Shown here in pieces: positions 8,398-16,848 of a stretch of 64,000 bases of DNA. The DNA is taken from positions 1 through 64,000 of the forward strand of contig JBJMLO010000022.1 in the NCBI GenBank assembly GCA_045805265.1. The letters are read 5' to 3'. Under the pieces are notes generated by a model. That model was given only the letters and a program-made list of their open reading frames with translations, did not search any database and had not been told where the DNA came from. The translations under genes and the position numbers were made by a program. Every line of letters begins with the position of its first letter. The stretch's first letter is position 1. Source of the DNA: JBJMLO01 sp045805265 (GTDB lineage: Bacteria > Actinomycetota > UBA4738 > JACQTL01).

Positions 8398-10800
8398 TCA
8401 GCCCGCGCGGAGCTCGCCCCCGAGCTCCGCGGCGACCCGGGCCCGGATCGCGTCGACCGCGCGGGCGGCGTCCTCGTCGGTGAGCGTCCGGTCCGGGGCC
8501 CGGAGGTCGACCGCGAACGCCAGGCTCTTGTGCCCCTCGGGGATCGGCGGGCCGGTGTGGACGTCGAACAGCGTCGCGGTGACGCCCAGGTCGGCCACCG
8601 CGCCCGTAATCGCGTCCCCGACGGCGGCCGCCGGCACCGCGGCGTCCACCACGAACGCCAGGTCGCGGCGGACCGGCGGGAACCTCGGCACCTCCGCGTA
8701 GACGATCTCCGTGGCCCGGTGACGTTCGAGCACGCTCACCTCGAGCTCCGCCACGCCGACCCGGCCGGGGAGGTCCAGCCGCTCGGCCACGTCGGGGTGG
8801 AGATCGCCGAACTCCCCTGCAAGCTCCTCCCCGATCACGATCGACGCCGATCGCGTGGGGTGGAACAGCTCCCGCGGCGGCGGGCCCACCTGCCACCCCT
8901 GGATGCCGAGCGAGTCCATCAGCGCCTCCACGACGCCCTTCAGGTCGAAGAAGTCCAGCTCGCGGGCGGGATCCGGCCACCCCAGGGACGCCGCGCCGGT
9001 CATGGCGATGCCGATGCGCTCGTGCTCCTCGACCGGGATCTGGCGCGGGTCGTCGGTGGCCGTCCCCGGGTAGAACACGTGCCCGACGTCGAACAGCGCC
9101 GCGGACCGCACCCCGTGCGCCACGTTGTGCCCGAGCGCCCGCATCAGCCCGGGGAGCAGGCTGGTGCGCAGGAACGCGTCGTCGGCCGCCAGCGGATTGG
9201 CCACCCGGACGGCGTCGTGGTCGCCGGTCAGCGCCAGGTCCTCGGCGGAGGCGAACGACAGCGACGGCGTCTCGCGGAGGCCGGCGCGCACGAGGGCCTC
9301 CCGCAGGCGCCGGCGGAGCTCGTAGGAGGGCTGCAGCGCTCCCGACTGCCGGACGGTGGGGAGCGTCGACGCGATGGTGTCGTAGCCCCGCATCCGGGCC
9401 ACGTCCTCGATGAGGTCGACCTCCAGCTCGAGGTCGACCCGGTACCCGGGGACCTCCACGACGACCTCGTCCTCGTTCCGTTCCTCGGCCTCGATCCGCA
9501 GCCGGCCGAACGCCTCCCGGACGTCGCGCGCGGAGACCTGCTCCCCGAGCAGCAGCGAGGCTCGCGACGGGCGCACGATCACGTGGCGCCGTTCGTGCTC
9601 GTGCCCCACGTCGACGGAGCCCGCCAGAATCTCGCCGCCGGACCAGAGTGCGATCAGCTGCGCGGCGCGGTCCGCCGCGCGGGGGACGGCCTCGGGGTCG
9701 ACGCCACGCTCGAAGCGCATGGAGGCCTCGGTCCGCAGGCCCAGCCGCCGGGCCGTGCGCAGGACGCCGGTTCGCTGAAACGACGCGCTCTCGATCAGGA
9801 CGTCGGTGGTCGCGGCCGACACCTCGGCGTGGGCGGAGCCGATGACGCCGGCGATCGCCACCGCGCTTCCCTGGTCGGCGATCAGCAGGTCCTCGGCGCC
9901 CAACTCGCGTTCGACGTCGTCGAGGGTGACCAGCGGCTCGCCCTCGGCGGCGCGGCGGACCACGATGCCCGGCCCCGCGAGGCGGTGGAGGTCGAACGCG
10001 TGCAGCGGCTGGCCCAGCTCCAGCATCACGTAGTTCGTGGCGTCGACCACGTTCGAGACCGGGCGCATGCCGGCCGCGGTCAGCCGGGCCTGCACGGTGA
10101 CCGGCGCGGGGCCCATCCGGACGGCCCGGACGACCTTCGCCAGGTACCGCGCGCAGCGTTCCTCGTCCAGGATCTCGACCGTCGCCGCGTCCTTCGCCGC
10201 ATCGAGGCTCTCGTCCAGGACGACCTCCGGGAACGAGAACGGGGCTCCGGTCGCCGCGGCCACCTCGCGGGCCACGCCCGCCACCGACATGAGGTCGGGC
10301 CGGTTCGGCTTGACCTCGATGTCGAAGACGACGTCGTCCAGGCCGAAACGCTCGGCGACGTCGGCGCCGATCGGCGTGTCGGACGGCAGCACGAGGATCG
10401 CGGCGTGGTCGGCCGAGATCCCCAGCTCCCGCGGCGAGCACAGCATCCCGTTGGAGGTCTCACCGGCGACCTTCCGTGCCTCCAGCGGTTCGTCCAGCAG
10501 CGGCACGCGCGAGCCGGGGCGCGCCCATGGCACGACGTCCCCGGCGCGGAAGTTCCCGACGCCGGCCACCACCTGGTGCTCTCCCGAGCCGTCGTCGACG
10601 GTCGCGATCCACAGCGGCTTGTTCGAGCTCGGGTGGTCCCGGACCTCGACGACCCGGACGGCCACGACGCCCTCCAGCCCGGCCCACGGCCGGAGCACGC
10701 CCTCGACCGTCGCGCCCTGCATCGTGAGCAGGTGCGCCAGCTCGTCGACGGGCAGGTCGGCCGGGCACATCTCGCGAAGCCACCGCAGCAGCACCCGCAC
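8398..10800 (-). CDS. pheT: Phenylalanine--tRNA ligase, beta subunit
   Basis: Large subunit of the (alpha-beta)2 phenylalanyl-tRNA synthetase, 800 residues. Order of parts: N-terminal B1 and tRNA-binding OB-fold (~40-150, with VAVRVVEVRDHPSSNKPLWI), B3/4 editing region (~200-390, with the NVVDATNYVMLELGQPLHAF segment near 245), B5 (~395-480, including LLLGEQVSARDVREAF), catalytic-like B6/7 (~490-690, VDLELEVDLIEDVARMRGYD near 468), and the C-terminal anticodon-binding B8 ferredoxin-like domain (RRDLAFVVDAAVPAAAVGDA near 715). The start is the GTG whose first base is the last base of the pheS stop codon (TAGTG), so the pair is translationally coupled; the upstream extension of the frame is inside pheS. 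Confidence 0.96.
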   Translation of the reverse strand: MRVLLRWLREMCPADLPVDELAHLLTMQGATVEGVLRPWAGLEGVVAVRVVEVRDHPSSNKPLWIATVDDGSGEHQVVAGVGNFRAGDVVPWARPGSRVPLLDEPLEARKVAGETSNGMLCSPRELGISADHAAILVLPSDTPIGADVAERFGLDDVVFDIEVKPNRPDLMSVAGVAREVAAATGAPFSFPEVVLDESLDAAKDAATVEILDEERCARYLAKVVRAVRMGPAPVTVQARLTAAGMRPVSNVVDATNYVMLELGQPLHAFDLHRLAGPGIVVRRAAEGEPLVTLDDVERELGAEDLLIADQGSAVAIAGVIGSAHAEVSAATTDVLIESASFQRTGVLRTARRLGLRTEASMRFERGVDPEAVPRAADRAAQLIALWSGGEILAGSVDVGHEHERRHVIVRPSRASLLLGEQVSARDVREAFGRLRIEAEERNEDEVVVEVPGYRVDLELEVDLIEDVARMRGYDTIASTLPTVRQSGALQPSYELRRRLREALVRAGLRETPSLSFASAEDLALTGDHDAVRVANPLAADDAFLRTSLLPGLMRALGHNVAHGVRSAALFDVGHVFYPGTATDDPRQIPVEEHERIGIAMTGAASLGWPDPARELDFFDLKGVVEALMDSLGIQGWQVGPPPRELFHPTRSASIVIGEELAGEFGDLHPDVAERLDLPGRVGVAELEVSVLERHRATEIVYAEVPRFPPVRRDLAFVVDAAVPAAAVGDAITGAVADLGVTATLFDVHTGPPIPEGHKSLAFAVDLRAPDRTLTDEDAARAVDAIRARVAAELGGELRAG

Positions 10801-11858
10801 TACGCCGCCCCCGTGAACTGGGCGAGGAACCGCACGTCGCCGCCGTACAGCAGGCGCATGTCGGGGATGCCGTACCGGGGCATGGCCACGCGCTCGATCC
10901 CGAGGCCGAACGCGAAGCCCGTGTACCGCTCGGAGTCGTATCCGACGTTCTCCAGCACCGCCGGATGGACCATGCCGCACCCCAGCAGCTCGATCCACCC
11001 GCTCTCCTTGCACGTCCGGCATCCGAGGCCGTTGCACACGAAGCACGTCACCTCGAGCTGCGCGCCGGGCTCCACGAACGGGAAGTAGTCCGGCGTGAAC
11101 CGGGTGCGTGCCTGTTCCCCGAACATCGCCCGGGCGAACTCGGCCAGGGTCCCCCGGAGGTCCGTCATCGACAGCCCCTCGTCGATCGCGAGCCCCTCGA
11201 CCTGGTGGAACACGGGCATGTGCGTGGGGTCCGGCGTGTCCTGCCGGAACACGCGGCCGGGGGCGACGATGTAGACGGGGGGAGGCTGCCGCTCCATCGT
11301 TCGGATCTGCATGGCGCTGGTCTCCGTGCGCAGCAGCAGGTCCGAGCGGCCGGGAACGTCGAGGTAGATGGTGTCCCGCTCGCCCCGGGCGGGATGGTCC
11401 TCGGGGATGTTGAGGGCGGTGAAGTTGTACCACTCGGTCTCGGCCTCGGGGCCCTCGACCACTCGGTACCCGAGCCGGGTGAACACCTCGACGATCTCGT
11501 ACTCGGTCGCCGTCAGGGGGTGCAGCGACCCGGGCCGGGGCCGCCGTCCGGGAAGGGTGACGTCCACGCGGTCGCGCTCGAGCTGAACCCTGCGCTCCCC
11601 CCGCCGGAGCAGCTCGCGACGCTCCTCGAGAGCCGCCTGCAACGCGGCGCGGACCTCGTTGGCCCGCCGGCCGACCTCCCGGCGATCGTCCTCCGCCAGC
11701 GACCCGAGCGACTTCTGGACGTCCCCGAGCGTCGACTTCCGCCCCAGGACCGAGATCTGGGCGCGCTCCAATTCCTCGAGCGTGGCAGCGGCTGCGAACA
11801 GCCCCCGCCCCCGCGCGAGCTCAGCGTCCAGCGTGCGCAGCGCCTCGGACGGTTCCAT
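10800..11858 (-). CDS. pheS: Phenylalanine--tRNA ligase, alpha subunit
   Basis: Catalytic subunit, 352 residues. An N-terminal coiled-coil tRNA-binding arm (~1-90) precedes the class II core: motif 1 near HPLTATEYEIVEVFTRLGY (~115), motif 2 in PGRVFRQDTPDPTHMPVFHQ (~200), FTPDYFPFVEPGAQLEV near 258, and motif 3 GFAFGLGIERVAMPRYGI (~318). A Cys-rich insertion CFVCNGLGCRTCKESG near 275-290 could bind zinc, as in a known subset of bacterial PheS. TAGACT lies 9 nt before the ATG, so the pheST message is probably leaderless; pheT follows with a 1-nt overlap. Confidence 0.96.
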   Translation of the reverse strand: MEPSEALRTLDAELARGRGLFAAAATLEELERAQISVLGRKSTLGDVQKSLGSLAEDDRREVGRRANEVRAALQAALEERRELLRRGERRVQLERDRVDVTLPGRRPRPGSLHPLTATEYEIVEVFTRLGYRVVEGPEAETEWYNFTALNIPEDHPARGERDTIYLDVPGRSDLLLRTETSAMQIRTMERQPPPVYIVAPGRVFRQDTPDPTHMPVFHQVEGLAIDEGLSMTDLRGTLAEFARAMFGEQARTRFTPDYFPFVEPGAQLEVTCFVCNGLGCRTCKESGWIELLGCGMVHPAVLENVGYDSERYTGFAFGLGIERVAMPRYGIPDMRLLYGGDVRFLAQFTGAA

Positions 11859-11867
11859 GAGTGGGGA

Positions 11868-11873
11868 AGTCTA
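11868..11873 (-). promoter_or_regulatory. -10 hexamer, leaderless promoter of pheST
   Basis: Minus-strand TAGACT with 9 nt to the ATG at 11858. It overlaps the stop codon of the upstream methyltransferase-kinase fusion gene (stop at 11871). Confidence 0.55.
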
Positions 11874-13349
11874 TCGGCCGGACTGGCCGCGGCCGGATGC
11901 AGGGGGGACCTCGCCCTCCGGCACCGTGAGCCGGACGCGGAATCCCTCCGACACGTCCGCGGTCAGCGTCCCGCCCTGGGCCTCGGCGAAGCCCCGGGCG
12001 ACGTACAGGCCGAGCTTCGTCCCCGCGCCCTCGCCGGGCCGCCGCGGCGCGAACAGCGCCCCGGCCTCCGCGACCGTCACCTCGGTGGCTGCGCGGGCGA
12101 CCTCGATTTGGACGGCGCCGGCGCTGCCCGAAGCCCGGATACGGACCGGTCCCTCCTGTCCCCACCAGGCGGCCGCCTGGACCATCGCTGAGATCGCCCC
12201 CCGGAGGCGCTCGGGGTCGCTCCGAACCGTGAGGTCCTCCCCCTCCCACACCACGGCCGGGTGGTCGGGGTTGGCCGTGGCCATGGTCACGACCTTCCCG
12301 ACGAGATCTCGCAGCTCGACGGGCTCCGGCGACAGCTCGAGCCGGCCGGACGACAGGCGGGACGCGTCCACCAGCTCCCGCAGGACGCCGTTCATCCGGT
12401 CGACGTCGTACCCGATCGCGTCGAGCATGGCCTGGCGCTGCTCGTCGTCCAGCGCGGCCCACCGCCGAGCCAGGGTCGACACGAACCCCTTCACCGCCGT
12501 GAGCGGCGAGCGGATGTCGTGGGCCGCTCCGGCGATAAGGTCCTCCAGCGACCCCCCGCCCCTCGTCCGCTGCCGGACGGCCTCGAACAGGCACACCCCG
12601 GCCGCCGTGGCCAGGTTCAGCGACTCGGCGGCGCCGGGAATCGGCACCCGAACCGTGGCGTCGGCCAGCGCCGCCACCTCGTCCGGCAGCCCCCACGCCT
12701 CGTTCCCGAACACGAACGCCGCCGGCTTCCCCAGGTCGAGGTCGTACAGCTCCGCATCGCCCGACGCCGCCATGGCATAGACGCCGGCCCCCCGCGCCCG
12801 CAGCGCGCCCACCGTCTGCTCGATCCCGGCGTCACGCACGACCGGCAGGTGGAACACCGAGCCCGCCGAGGACCGGACCACCTTCGGGTTGTACACGTCG
12901 ACCGAGGCCTCGGAGAACACGACCGCCTGGGCCCCGGCGGCATCCGCGGACCGCAGGATCGTCCCCGCGTTCCCGGGATCTCGCACCGCGAACAGCACCA
13001 CCGCCAGCGAGATCTCCCCCGGCAGCTCCTCCAGCGAGGAGTCGACCATCGTCGAGATACCGACCAGCCCCTGAGGCGTGACCGTCGACGTCAGCGCCCG
13101 AATCACCTCGTCCGACACCTCGGTGACCGCAATCCCGGCATGCCTCGCCTCGGCCACCGCCGGGTGCGCGGCGGAGTCCGGCCCGACGAACAGCTCCCTC
13201 AGCGGCGCGGAGTGTCCCGCGCCCGCCCGCACCGCCTCCAGGACGGCCTGCGCCCCCTCCACCAGGAACTCCCGCCGCTTGTCCCGCACCCCGCGCTTCC
13301 GAAGCTTCACGGCCTCGGCCACGCGCGGATTCTTCAGCGAGGTGATCAT
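11871..13349 (-). CDS. TrmH/SpoU-family RNA 2'-O-methyltransferase fused to a degenerate histidine kinase module
   Basis: 492 residues. Residues 1-262 form a complete SPOUT (TrmH/RlmB-like) methyltransferase: an N-terminal substrate-binding domain (EFLVEGAQAVLEAV near 27), motif 1 in AVRDPGNAGTILRSADAAGA (121-140), motif 2 FGNEAWGLPDE (214-224) and motif 3 IPGAAESLNLATAAGVCLFE (237-256), which build the knotted AdoMet site. Residues 266-336 are a HisKA dimerisation domain with the H-box AAHDIRSPLTAVKGF (His277). Residues ~365-475 look like a HATPase_c domain with a recognisable G2 box (GAGTKLGLYVARGF), but the N-box reads AMVQAAAWW with no Asn, and G1 lacks DxGxG. So ATP hydrolysis is doubtful. 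No partner regulator is adjacent. Start MITSLKNP is family-typical; TAGCAT lies 8 nt before it. Confidence 0.88.
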   Translation of the reverse strand: MITSLKNPRVAEAVKLRKRGVRDKRREFLVEGAQAVLEAVRAGAGHSAPLRELFVGPDSAAHPAVAEARHAGIAVTEVSDEVIRALTSTVTPQGLVGISTMVDSSLEELPGEISLAVVLFAVRDPGNAGTILRSADAAGAQAVVFSEASVDVYNPKVVRSSAGSVFHLPVVRDAGIEQTVGALRARGAGVYAMAASGDAELYDLDLGKPAAFVFGNEAWGLPDEVAALADATVRVPIPGAAESLNLATAAGVCLFEAVRQRTRGGGSLEDLIAGAAHDIRSPLTAVKGFVSTLARRWAALDDEQRQAMLDAIGYDVDRMNGVLRELVDASRLSSGRLELSPEPVELRDLVGKVVTMATANPDHPAVVWEGEDLTVRSDPERLRGAISAMVQAAAWWGQEGPVRIRASGSAGAVQIEVARAATEVTVAEAGALFAPRRPGEGAGTKLGLYVARGFAEAQGGTLTADVSEGFRVRLTVPEGEVPPASGRGQSGR

Positions 13350-13357
13350 CGAGCGCG

Positions 13358-13363
13358 ATGCTA
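13358..13363 (-). promoter_or_regulatory. -10 hexamer, leaderless promoter of the methyltransferase-kinase fusion
   Basis: Minus-strand TAGCAT, 8 nt before the ATG at 13349. Confidence 0.45.
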
Positions 13364-13453
13364 GCCCCGTCCGCGAGCCCGAGCGGCCGGGGGGTTCGCG
13401 ATCGGTAGCCGTATCGTCGCCGAGAGACAGGGTGCGACATATCGGGACAACCC

Positions 13454-13482
13454 TTGCTCCACACGCCCGAGGTCCGTACACT
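13454..13482 (+). promoter_or_regulatory. Promoter of the CSLREA beta-helix gene
   Basis: TTGCTC (13454-13459), 17-bp spacer, TACACT (13477-13482). The predicted start is near 13490, and a purine-rich GGAGGGGGAGG ribosome-binding stretch precedes the ATG at 13523. Confidence 0.6.
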
Positions 13483-13522
13483 CGCCTCGTCTCCGTTCGG
13501 AACGGAGGAGGGGGAGGATCGC

Positions 13523-15415
13523 ATGCGTCTTCGTGTCGCTGTCGCCGTGTCCGTCCTGCTGATGGGTCTGTCGACGGCGGTCCCTCGAGCTGTGGCCGTC
13601 CTCCCCGTCCAGCCCATCACGATCACGGTCAACAGCGCAGCCGACACCGGCGACGGCGACATCAGCGACGACGTCTGCGACACCTCCCCGGGCGGCATCA
13701 TCATCTGCACCCTCCGGGCCGCCATCGAGACGGCCAACCACCACGCGGAGACCACCGGCCGCGATGCCATCGAGTTCAACATCGCCACCCCGGGCGAGAA
13801 GCGCATCCAGCCGGTCACCGCGCTGCCCATCGTCACGGACTCCGTGGTCGTCGACGGGACCACGCAGCCGCCCGGTTTGACCGCCGGGTGCTCGTTCGCG
13901 GCTCAGCACCTGTGCATCCTTCTCGACGGCACCAATGCCGGGGCGAGCTCGAGCGGGCTGGACATCCGAGCCCCCAACACGCTGATCCGGGGCCTCGACA
14001 TCGGCAACTTCGGCCTGTTCGGGATCGTGATCGGTTCCAACTCAGCGACGGCCACCGCGACGGTCCAGGGCAACTTCCTCGGCACGGATCCGAACGGCAC
14101 GTCGGCCCAGCCCAACGGCCTCAGCGGGGCCATCGTGAAGAGCGACGGCAGCGTCTTCGGCGGCACGCTGTCCGGCCAGGGCAACCTGATGTCGGGCAAC
14201 CAGGGCAACGGGCTCTTTCTCGAAGGAGACTCCACCGTCCAGGGCAACCTGATCGGCACCGACATCACGGGGGCGGCCGCCCTCCCGAACGGAAACGACG
14301 GCATCGAGGTCGAGGTGGCATCGCCGGTCATCGGGGGCACCGCCGCCGGAGCGGGGAACGTGATCTCCGGGAACGCCTTCGGGATCAGAATCGATCCCAT
14401 AGGAGCGGACCCACTGATCCAGGGCAACCTGATCGGGACCGCCGCGGACGGGCATTCCGCCCTGGGCAACTCACAGGCCGGAGTCTTCGTCGACGCCAGG
14501 AGCCCGGCGACCATCGGGGGCACCGACGCGGCCGCCCGCAACGTCATCTCCGGGAACTCGGGGCCGGCCGTCCGGGTCGAGTTGCCCTCCGGTGCGTTGA
14601 ACCCGCCCTTCCCCAGCGTGATCCAGGGCAACCTCATCGGCCTCGACGAAGCCGGCACGACCGCCGTCCCGAACGAGGCCGGGATCGAGATCGCGAGCGC
14701 GGGCGCGAACCACATCGGCGGGACGGTGGCCGGCGCCGGCAACATCATCGCCGGGAACACGGGAGCCGGGGTCTCGGTCGCGTCCGGGCTCGCCGGGCCG
14801 GCCGCCGGCAACCTCGTCCAGGGGAACCGCATCGGCGTGAACTCCTCCGGCGTGGCCTTCCCCAACGGCGGTCCCGGGGTCCTGCTCGACGGCGCCACCC
14901 GGACGCAGGTCGGCGCCGGTGTGGCGTCGGGCGCGAACACGATCGCGAACAACGCGAAGGGCGTCGTCGTCGCCGCGGGATCGCGCAACCGGATCCTGCG
15001 CAACGCCCTGTTCGCGAACACAGGCCTCGGGATCGACCTGGGCGACGACGGGATCACCCCGAACGACGCAGGCGACGCCGACACAGGACCGAATGCACTG
15101 CAGAACTTCCCCTCCCTCACGAAGGCCGTCCGAAGCGGCGGCCAGACCACGATCTCGGGCCGGCTCGTGAGCAAGCCGTCCACCAAATACATCGTCCGCC
15201 TCTTCTCGAGCACCGCCTGCGACCCCAGCGGCTTCGGCGAGGGCAGGACCTTCCTCGCCCAGAAATCCGTCACCACCGACGCCACGGGCAAGGTCACGTT
15301 CCAGGAGACCCTCACCACCGCGCTCCCCCTCGGCCGCCAGGTCACGGCCACGGCAAGCGACCCCGCGGGCAACACCAGCGAATTCGGCCACTGCCGCGCC
15401 GTGACCAACCCCTAA
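13523..15415 (+). CDS. Secreted CSLREA-domain parallel beta-helix protein
   Basis: 630 residues. A Sec signal peptide (charged MRLR, hydrophobic VAVAVSVLLMGLSTAV, likely cleavage after AVA near residue 27) is followed by the CSLREA-type domain: ITVNSAADTGDGD...CTLRAAIETAN at ~33-75. The rest is a right-handed parallel beta-helix made of recurring units such as VQGNFLGTD / IGGTAAGAGNVISGN / IQGNLIGTD, about eight turns between residues 150 and 510. A beta-sandwich-like tail (ISGRLVSKPSTKYIVRLFSS, ~550-630) follows. Function is not known; such proteins are extracellular or surface adhesin-like or glycan-interacting. It is divergent from the methyltransferase-kinase gene and has its own promoter. 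No catalytic motif is recognised. Confidence 0.85.
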   Translation: MRLRVAVAVSVLLMGLSTAVPRAVAVLPVQPITITVNSAADTGDGDISDDVCDTSPGGIIICTLRAAIETANHHAETTGRDAIEFNIATPGEKRIQPVTALPIVTDSVVVDGTTQPPGLTAGCSFAAQHLCILLDGTNAGASSSGLDIRAPNTLIRGLDIGNFGLFGIVIGSNSATATATVQGNFLGTDPNGTSAQPNGLSGAIVKSDGSVFGGTLSGQGNLMSGNQGNGLFLEGDSTVQGNLIGTDITGAAALPNGNDGIEVEVASPVIGGTAAGAGNVISGNAFGIRIDPIGADPLIQGNLIGTAADGHSALGNSQAGVFVDARSPATIGGTDAAARNVISGNSGPAVRVELPSGALNPPFPSVIQGNLIGLDEAGTTAVPNEAGIEIASAGANHIGGTVAGAGNIIAGNTGAGVSVASGLAGPAAGNLVQGNRIGVNSSGVAFPNGGPGVLLDGATRTQVGAGVASGANTIANNAKGVVVAAGSRNRILRNALFANTGLGIDLGDDGITPNDAGDADTGPNALQNFPSLTKAVRSGGQTTISGRLVSKPSTKYIVRLFSSTACDPSGFGEGRTFLAQKSVTTDATGKVTFQETLTTALPLGRQVTATASDPAGNTSEFGHCRAVTNP

Positions 15416-15515
15416 CGCGAACGGCACCGCGGCGAGAATCGATCCCGCCCGTCTTGTCGCGCGCCCTGCACCGAGCCGCCAGCCTCCCACGCTGCACTTC
15501 CCCTGCCTGGGCTGG

Positions 15516-15544
15516 TATGCTCGACACCTTGAGCAGATGCTCAA
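15516..15544 (+). promoter_or_regulatory. -10 hexamer and operator-like inverted repeat
   Basis: TATGCT (15516-15521) is followed by the perfect inverted repeat TTGAGCA-GA-TGCTCAA (15529-15544), which covers the expected transcription start. The arrangement suggests a repressor operator controlling the membrane protein gene that starts at 15574. No good -35 box is visible. Confidence 0.45.
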
Positions 15545-15573
15545 ATCCAAGAGGAGATACCTCGAGGAGGCCG

Positions 15574-16026
15574 ATGGCCACCGCCTCCACGCCGAACCAT
15601 CCTGTCGCCTATTGGATCCTCGTCGCCGTGCTCCTCGGCTTCGGGATGCTGGCGATCTTCAGCATCGGCCTCCCGTTCCTCCTCCTCGGCCTGACCCTCG
15701 CGATCGTCGCCCCCTGGCGCCACCGCCCCACCGTCCTGTGGCCCACCCTCGACGGGGTGCTGGCCTTCATCGCGGGCGTCGTACTCACGGCGCCCCTCGG
15801 CTGCACGACGAGTGCCGTCCCCTCGGCCCCCGGGGTGGTCCCCCCGCCTCAAACGACCGACTGCCCCAGCGCATTCGGACTCATCCACTACCATTCGCAG
15901 GCCGGCTACATCCCGGCCCTCATCGTCGGCGTGGCGCTGGCCGCCCTGGCAGCAGCGACGGCTCACCGCATCCTCGCCCGACCTCGAAAAGCAGCTGACC
16001 AAGAAGAATCTGCGCGCCGAGTGTGA
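15574..16026 (+). CDS. Small membrane protein of unknown function
   Basis: 150 residues, not recognised. Four hydrophobic segments are visible: two closely spaced at ~12-47 (AYWILVAVLLGFGMLAIF, then GLPFLLLGLTLAIVAPW), a third at ~58-75 (LDGVLAFIAGVVLTAPLG) and a fourth at ~115-137 (IPALIVGVALAALAAATAHR). A polar loop of ~40 residues with two cysteines separates segments three and four. The start is chosen by the GAGGAGG ribosome-binding site 4 nt upstream; the frame extends much further upstream but only through the antisense of other genes. Preceded by an operator-like palindrome. Function cannot be inferred from context. Confidence 0.6.
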   Translation: MATASTPNHPVAYWILVAVLLGFGMLAIFSIGLPFLLLGLTLAIVAPWRHRPTVLWPTLDGVLAFIAGVVLTAPLGCTTSAVPSAPGVVPPPQTTDCPSAFGLIHYHSQAGYIPALIVGVALAALAAATAHRILARPRKAADQEESARRV

Positions 16027-16255
16027 TCCTCCCCACGCGTCGTCCTGGCCCCACGGGTGTCCAACCGAGGTATGGGTGGCGGCGGAGTTCGGCATCGCAG
16101 CGGTCCGTTGGTGCGGCCGGCAACGAGCCGCAACCACGGCATCCCGGATCCCGGCCGCACCACGGGGTACCGCGGAGATGCCGAAACCGCCGCCACCCAC
16201 CACGGCAATCAATCCGCAGGTGCGGCGGTGAGGAGCCGAGAAAAGAGCCGACGAG
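16027..16255. other. Intergenic region between convergent genes
   Basis: 229 bp between the membrane protein stop and the rplT stop. No gene-like reading, no strong hairpin and no U-tract; I see nothing specific in it. Confidence 0.5.
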
Positions 16256-16621
16256 CTACTTCGCCGCGGGAAGCGACGACTTGGCCGTCTCGACCAGCCC
16301 GGCGAACGCCTTCGGGTCGTGCACCGCGATGTCCGCGAGCACCTTGCGGTCGAGCTCGATCCCTCCGGCCTTCAACCCCGCGATGAACGTGGAGTACGAC
16401 ATCCCGTTCTGCCGCGAGGCCGCGCCGATGCGCGTGATCCACAGCCGGCGGAAGGTGCCCTTCTTGTCGCGCCGGTCGCGGTAGGCGTACGCGCCGGAGT
16501 GCAGCAGCTGCTCCTTGGCGACGCGGTACCGCTTGTGCCGGGCCCCCCGGTACCCCTTGGCCGCCTCGAGGACGGCGCGGCGCTTCTTCGCGGAGTGGAC
16601 GGCTCGCTTGACCCTGGCCAT
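16256..16621 (-). CDS. rplT: 50S ribosomal protein L20
   Basis: 121 residues, the usual length. N-terminal basic helix ARVKRAVHSAKKRRAVLEAA, then KGYRGARHKRYRVAKEQLLH and the DKKGTFRRLWITRIGAASRQ core that binds 23S rRNA and is essential for 50S assembly. It follows rpmI by 4 nt in the classic infC-rpmI-rplT operon. In several bacteria L20 represses this operon at the mRNA level; no L20-binding pseudoknot could be identified by eye here. Confidence 0.98.
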   Translation of the reverse strand: MARVKRAVHSAKKRRAVLEAAKGYRGARHKRYRVAKEQLLHSGAYAYRDRRDKKGTFRRLWITRIGAASRQNGMSYSTFIAGLKAGGIELDRKVLADIAVHDPKAFAGLVETAKSSLPAAK

Positions 16622-16625
16622 GGCG

Positions 16626-16814
16626 CTACCTCCCCAGGAGGCGCTTGACGGTGCGCGCCTCCGAGGTGACCTCGGTCATGCCCTCGACGCGGCGCCGGCG
16701 GCTCCCCGACTTCTTGCGCAGGAAGTGATTGCCGGTGCCCTTGCGGTGCAGGACCTTTCCGGTCGGCGTGACCCGGAACCGCTTCGCGGCGCCGCGGTGC
16801 GTCTTCTGTTTCAT
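16626..16814 (-). CDS. rpmI: 50S ribosomal protein L35
   Basis: 62 residues (MKQKTHRGAAKRFRVTPTGK at the N-terminus, then HRKGTGNHFLRKKSGSRRRR), the normal size and basic composition for L35. The reading frame extends upstream, but the ATG at 16814 with the conserved MKxKTHxGAAKRF start is clear. It lies 34 nt downstream of the infC stop and 4 nt before rplT. Confidence 0.97.
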   Translation of the reverse strand: MKQKTHRGAAKRFRVTPTGKVLHRKGTGNHFLRKKSGSRRRRVEGMTEVTSEARTVKRLLGR

Positions 16815-16848
16815 GTTCGATCCGTCCTCGTGAGTGGTGTGGCCCGGG

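Noticed and set aside
8311..11088. Very long open frame (~925 codons) on the plus strand opposite pheT
   Set aside because: It is antisense to well-conserved pheT/pheS, has Arg/Pro/His-rich composition typical of GC-rich shadow frames, and no recognisable domain.
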